64,000 nucleotides of DNA from Verrucomicrobiota bacterium JB024 (GTDB taxonomy: Bacteria > Verrucomicrobiota > Verrucomicrobiia > Opitutales > Cerasicoccaceae): assembly GCA_030673825.1 (NCBI GenBank), contig JAUTCS010000119.1:1-64000 (forward strand), read 5' to 3'. The notes under the pieces are model-generated. The model did no database searches. It was not told the origin of the DNA and worked only from the letters and a program-made list of their open reading frames with translations. Below are positions 61,292-64,000 of this stretch, piece after piece. Both the position numbers and the translations under genes were made by a program. Position 1 is the first letter of the stretch; each line of letters starts with the position of its first letter.

Positions 61292-62249
61292 TGTGCCAGG
61301 GCTTCTTTTCCGGCACGGGCAGGCCGAGCACTTCGTAGGCGGTGCGGAAGTGCAGCTTGGCGTAGTCGCCGAGGGCGTCGGCGCCGAATTTCGCCACGAG
61401 CTCCTTGCCCTGCTTTTTGACCAGGGCGCTCGCACCCTTGCTCAGCTTGAACCCGGCCTGCTCGGAGAGCTTGTCCATTTGGCGGACGAACTCGGCGCGG
61501 GCGATGACGGAGGCGGCGGCCACCACGGGGTCCGACTCGGCCTTGGTCCGCATGCGCAGCTCGAAATCCTCGACTTTGAGCTGGCGCTGCACGAGCGGCT
61601 GCTTGGTAAACTGGTCGAGCAGGCCCCAGGGCACGTGACGCTTGGCCAGGGCGCTTTCGCAAGACTTGGCGTGCATCCAGGCCAGGAGTTTGTTCAGGTT
61701 GCTGCCGAACTTGGTGTAAAGCTGGTTGTACTTGGCCATCCCCGCCCAGGTGGTCTCGACGACGACGCCCTTGGTCTGGCGGATGAGCTTCTCCAGGCGC
61801 AGGATGGCGGCGTCGGAGGTGATCTTTTTTGAGTCCTGCAGGCCAGCCTCGCGCCACTTGTCGATCATGGGCTTGTCGGCGATGACGCAGGCCGAGATGA
61901 CCGGGCCGAAGAAGTCACCCTTGCCGCTTTCGTCGATCCCCGCGTGGGTCTCGAACCAGTCGGGGTTGAGCACTTCGTCGTAGCCGAGCTTCGGGTCGTG
62001 GGTGATCTCACCCTCCAGCACGTAGGTGACCCAGTCCTCGGTCTTCTTGCCCTGCACGACGAGCTTGCCGCTGGCGTAGCCGACGATGTTGACGGCGTCG
62101 CCCTTGAAGGCGAAGCGGGCGTAATCGACCTCGTAAAAGCTCCACAGGCGCTTGTCGCACCAGGCCTTCACCTGGTCCATCTGCTCATCGGTCAGCTTGA
62201 TCGTGTAGAGGGTCTTTTTCTTCGGGTCGGTATCGTCGGTCTTGGGCAT
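61284..62249 (-). CDS. rnhC: Ribonuclease HIII
   Basis: A 321-aa product. Residues 10-90 form the TBP-like N-terminal substrate domain. The catalytic domain starts HAGIDESGKGDFFGPVISAC, the HIII version (Glu-Ser-Gly-Lys-Gly) of the HII motif, with LQDSKKITSDAAIL and ASVIARAEFVRQMD. It removes RNA in hybrids and lies directly before rnhB on the same strand; such adjacency of HII and HIII is uncommon. It is divergent from mutY. Confidence 0.9.
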   Translation of the reverse strand: MPKTDDTDPKKKTLYTIKLTDEQMDQVKAWCDKRLWSFYEVDYARFAFKGDAVNIVGYASGKLVVQGKKTEDWVTYVLEGEITHDPKLGYDEVLNPDWFETHAGIDESGKGDFFGPVISACVIADKPMIDKWREAGLQDSKKITSDAAILRLEKLIRQTKGVVVETTWAGMAKYNQLYTKFGSNLNKLLAWMHAKSCESALAKRHVPWGLLDQFTKQPLVQRQLKVEDFELRMRTKAESDPVVAAASVIARAEFVRQMDKLSEQAGFKLSKGASALVKKQGKELVAKFGADALGDYAKLHFRTAYEVLGLPVPEKKPWHKY

Positions 62250-62391
62250 GGTTTTATCGAAAGCCCCCAGCACACCCGTTGTCGGCAGGCTTGTAAATGA
62301 CTTTTCCGGGCAAATGCGCCTCCTGACGCAACCGCAAAAAAGCGACGGGATGGATTGACCCGCGCCCAGACTGAGCCGACCTTGGGGCACC

Positions 62392-63462
<1,071 letters not shown>

Positions 63463-63565
63463 GGCAGGGCGCAAACGGTCACAAACGGATCATCGACCGG
63501 CGAATTCCGCGTCAAGGCAGCGTCATCGGGCTTGATTTTTAAGGCCTTCTCCCTACGCTGCCGAC

Positions 63566-64000
63566 ATGATCCTCACCCGCCTGCTGCGCGCCTATCTGGA
63601 AAAACGCGGGTACCGGATTTACAATCCGCAGAACCTCCCCGCCGGAATCGATCTGGCCCGCGACCTGCGCCGCGCCGCACCCGGAATCCCCGTGCGCACG
63701 GTCTTCGACATCGGCGCGAACGAGGGACAGACCCTGGCCAGCTTCAGCCGGGAGTTTCCCGAGGCCACCGTGTACGCCTTCGAGCCCGTGGGGACGACCT
63801 TTGAGATTTTGAAAAAGAACGCCGCCGGGCTGCCCCGTGTGGTGCTGGAAAACCTCGCCCTGGCCGACTCCCCCGGCACCCGCGAGATCGTCCTGAGCGA
63901 CAACAGCCACATCAACAGCCTGCGCCGCGCCGCCGACGCCTCCACCGAGGCCGCCCGCCGCGCCACTATCCAGGTGGACACCGTCGATGCCTACTGCGCC
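63566..64000 (+). CDS. FkbM family methyltransferase, 5' part (runs off window)
   Basis: An open frame of 145 codons from ATG 63566 to the window edge: MILTRLLRAYLEKRGYRIYN, then VFDIGANEGQTLASFSREFP, VYAFEPVGTTFEIL and an end IQVDTVDAYCA. The VFDIGANEGQ and AFEPV motifs are SAM-binding signatures of the FkbM family, which methylate sugars or polyketides. It lies 103 bp after mutY. The rest of the domain is outside the window. Confidence 0.85.
   Translation, partial: MILTRLLRAYLEKRGYRIYNPQNLPAGIDLARDLRRAAPGIPVRTVFDIGANEGQTLASFSREFPEATVYAFEPVGTTFEILKKNAAGLPRVVLENLALADSPGTREIVLSDNSHINSLRRAADASTEAARRATIQVDTVDAYCA

Overview
The window is high-G+C bacterial chromosome with dense protein-coding genes and no rRNA, tRNA, CRISPR array or recognisable insertion sequence. 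The gene mix points to a Verrucomicrobiota bacterium of the Opitutae/Puniceicoccales kind: paired S1-type sulfatases beside glycoside hydrolases, PEP-CTERM surface proteins, an outer-membrane LptD, OpgG/OpgH, RNase HII next to RNase HIII, and abundant dispersed intergenic hairpin repeats. The taxonomic call is inference from gene content only.

Region 1 (1-8.7 kb) is a small polysaccharide locus: two near-identical PEP-CTERM genes, a lipoprotein glycosidase, a GH51-like arabinofuranosidase and two divergent sulfatases. An 18-base palindrome-centred motif sits in front of each sulfatase in the same orientation, and weaker copies precede the PEP-CTERM gene and a distant six-hairpin glycosidase (23.1-24.5 kb), suggesting a small sugar-responsive regulon. 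Region 2 (8.8-13.9 kb) is a three-gene phosphorelay: membrane PAS histidine kinase, Rcp1-like receiver, and REC-PAS-kinase-REC hybrid. Region 3 (14.4-18.1 kb) has a HutW-like radical SAM protein with an odd His/Gly/Pro tail, and an OPT transporter.

Region 4 (18.2-23 kb) is the complete three-gene set for the osmoprotectant N-acetylglutaminylglutamine amide (NAGGN), but the M42 peptidase gene carries an in-frame amber codon. Regions 5 and 6 (24.6-44 kb) are mostly housekeeping: HPP protein, HemL, NadE, Maf, a TonB-like protein, a pseudouridine synthase, DAHP synthase, thioredoxin, ScpA with a long acidic tail, LptD, a putative Na+/H+ antiporter, a GPP34 protein and a MetY-type enzyme.

Region 7 (44.9-47.5 kb) is a compact DUF134 / NifX-like / MBL-fold / DUF89 cluster of unknown function with a perfect 14-base palindrome in its divergent promoter. 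Region 8 (47.6-55.7 kb) has opgG, an unrecognised tail-anchored gene, opgH, two tandem secreted paralogues of unknown family and a SulP transporter. Region 9 (55.8-62.2 kb, minus strand) is pdxJ-acpS-nnrD-dprA, then rnhC-rnhB. Between nnrD and dprA lies an AT-rich block of about 0.4 kb, bounded by an 18-base direct repeat of the dprA start and carrying a 98-aa ORFan. mutY and the start of an FkbM-type methyltransferase close the window.

The strongest leads for undescribed biology are the AT-rich insertion at dprA, the DUF134/NifX/MBL/DUF89 cluster with its palindrome, and the shared sulfatase operator. All functions are read from motifs by eye; no database search was run.
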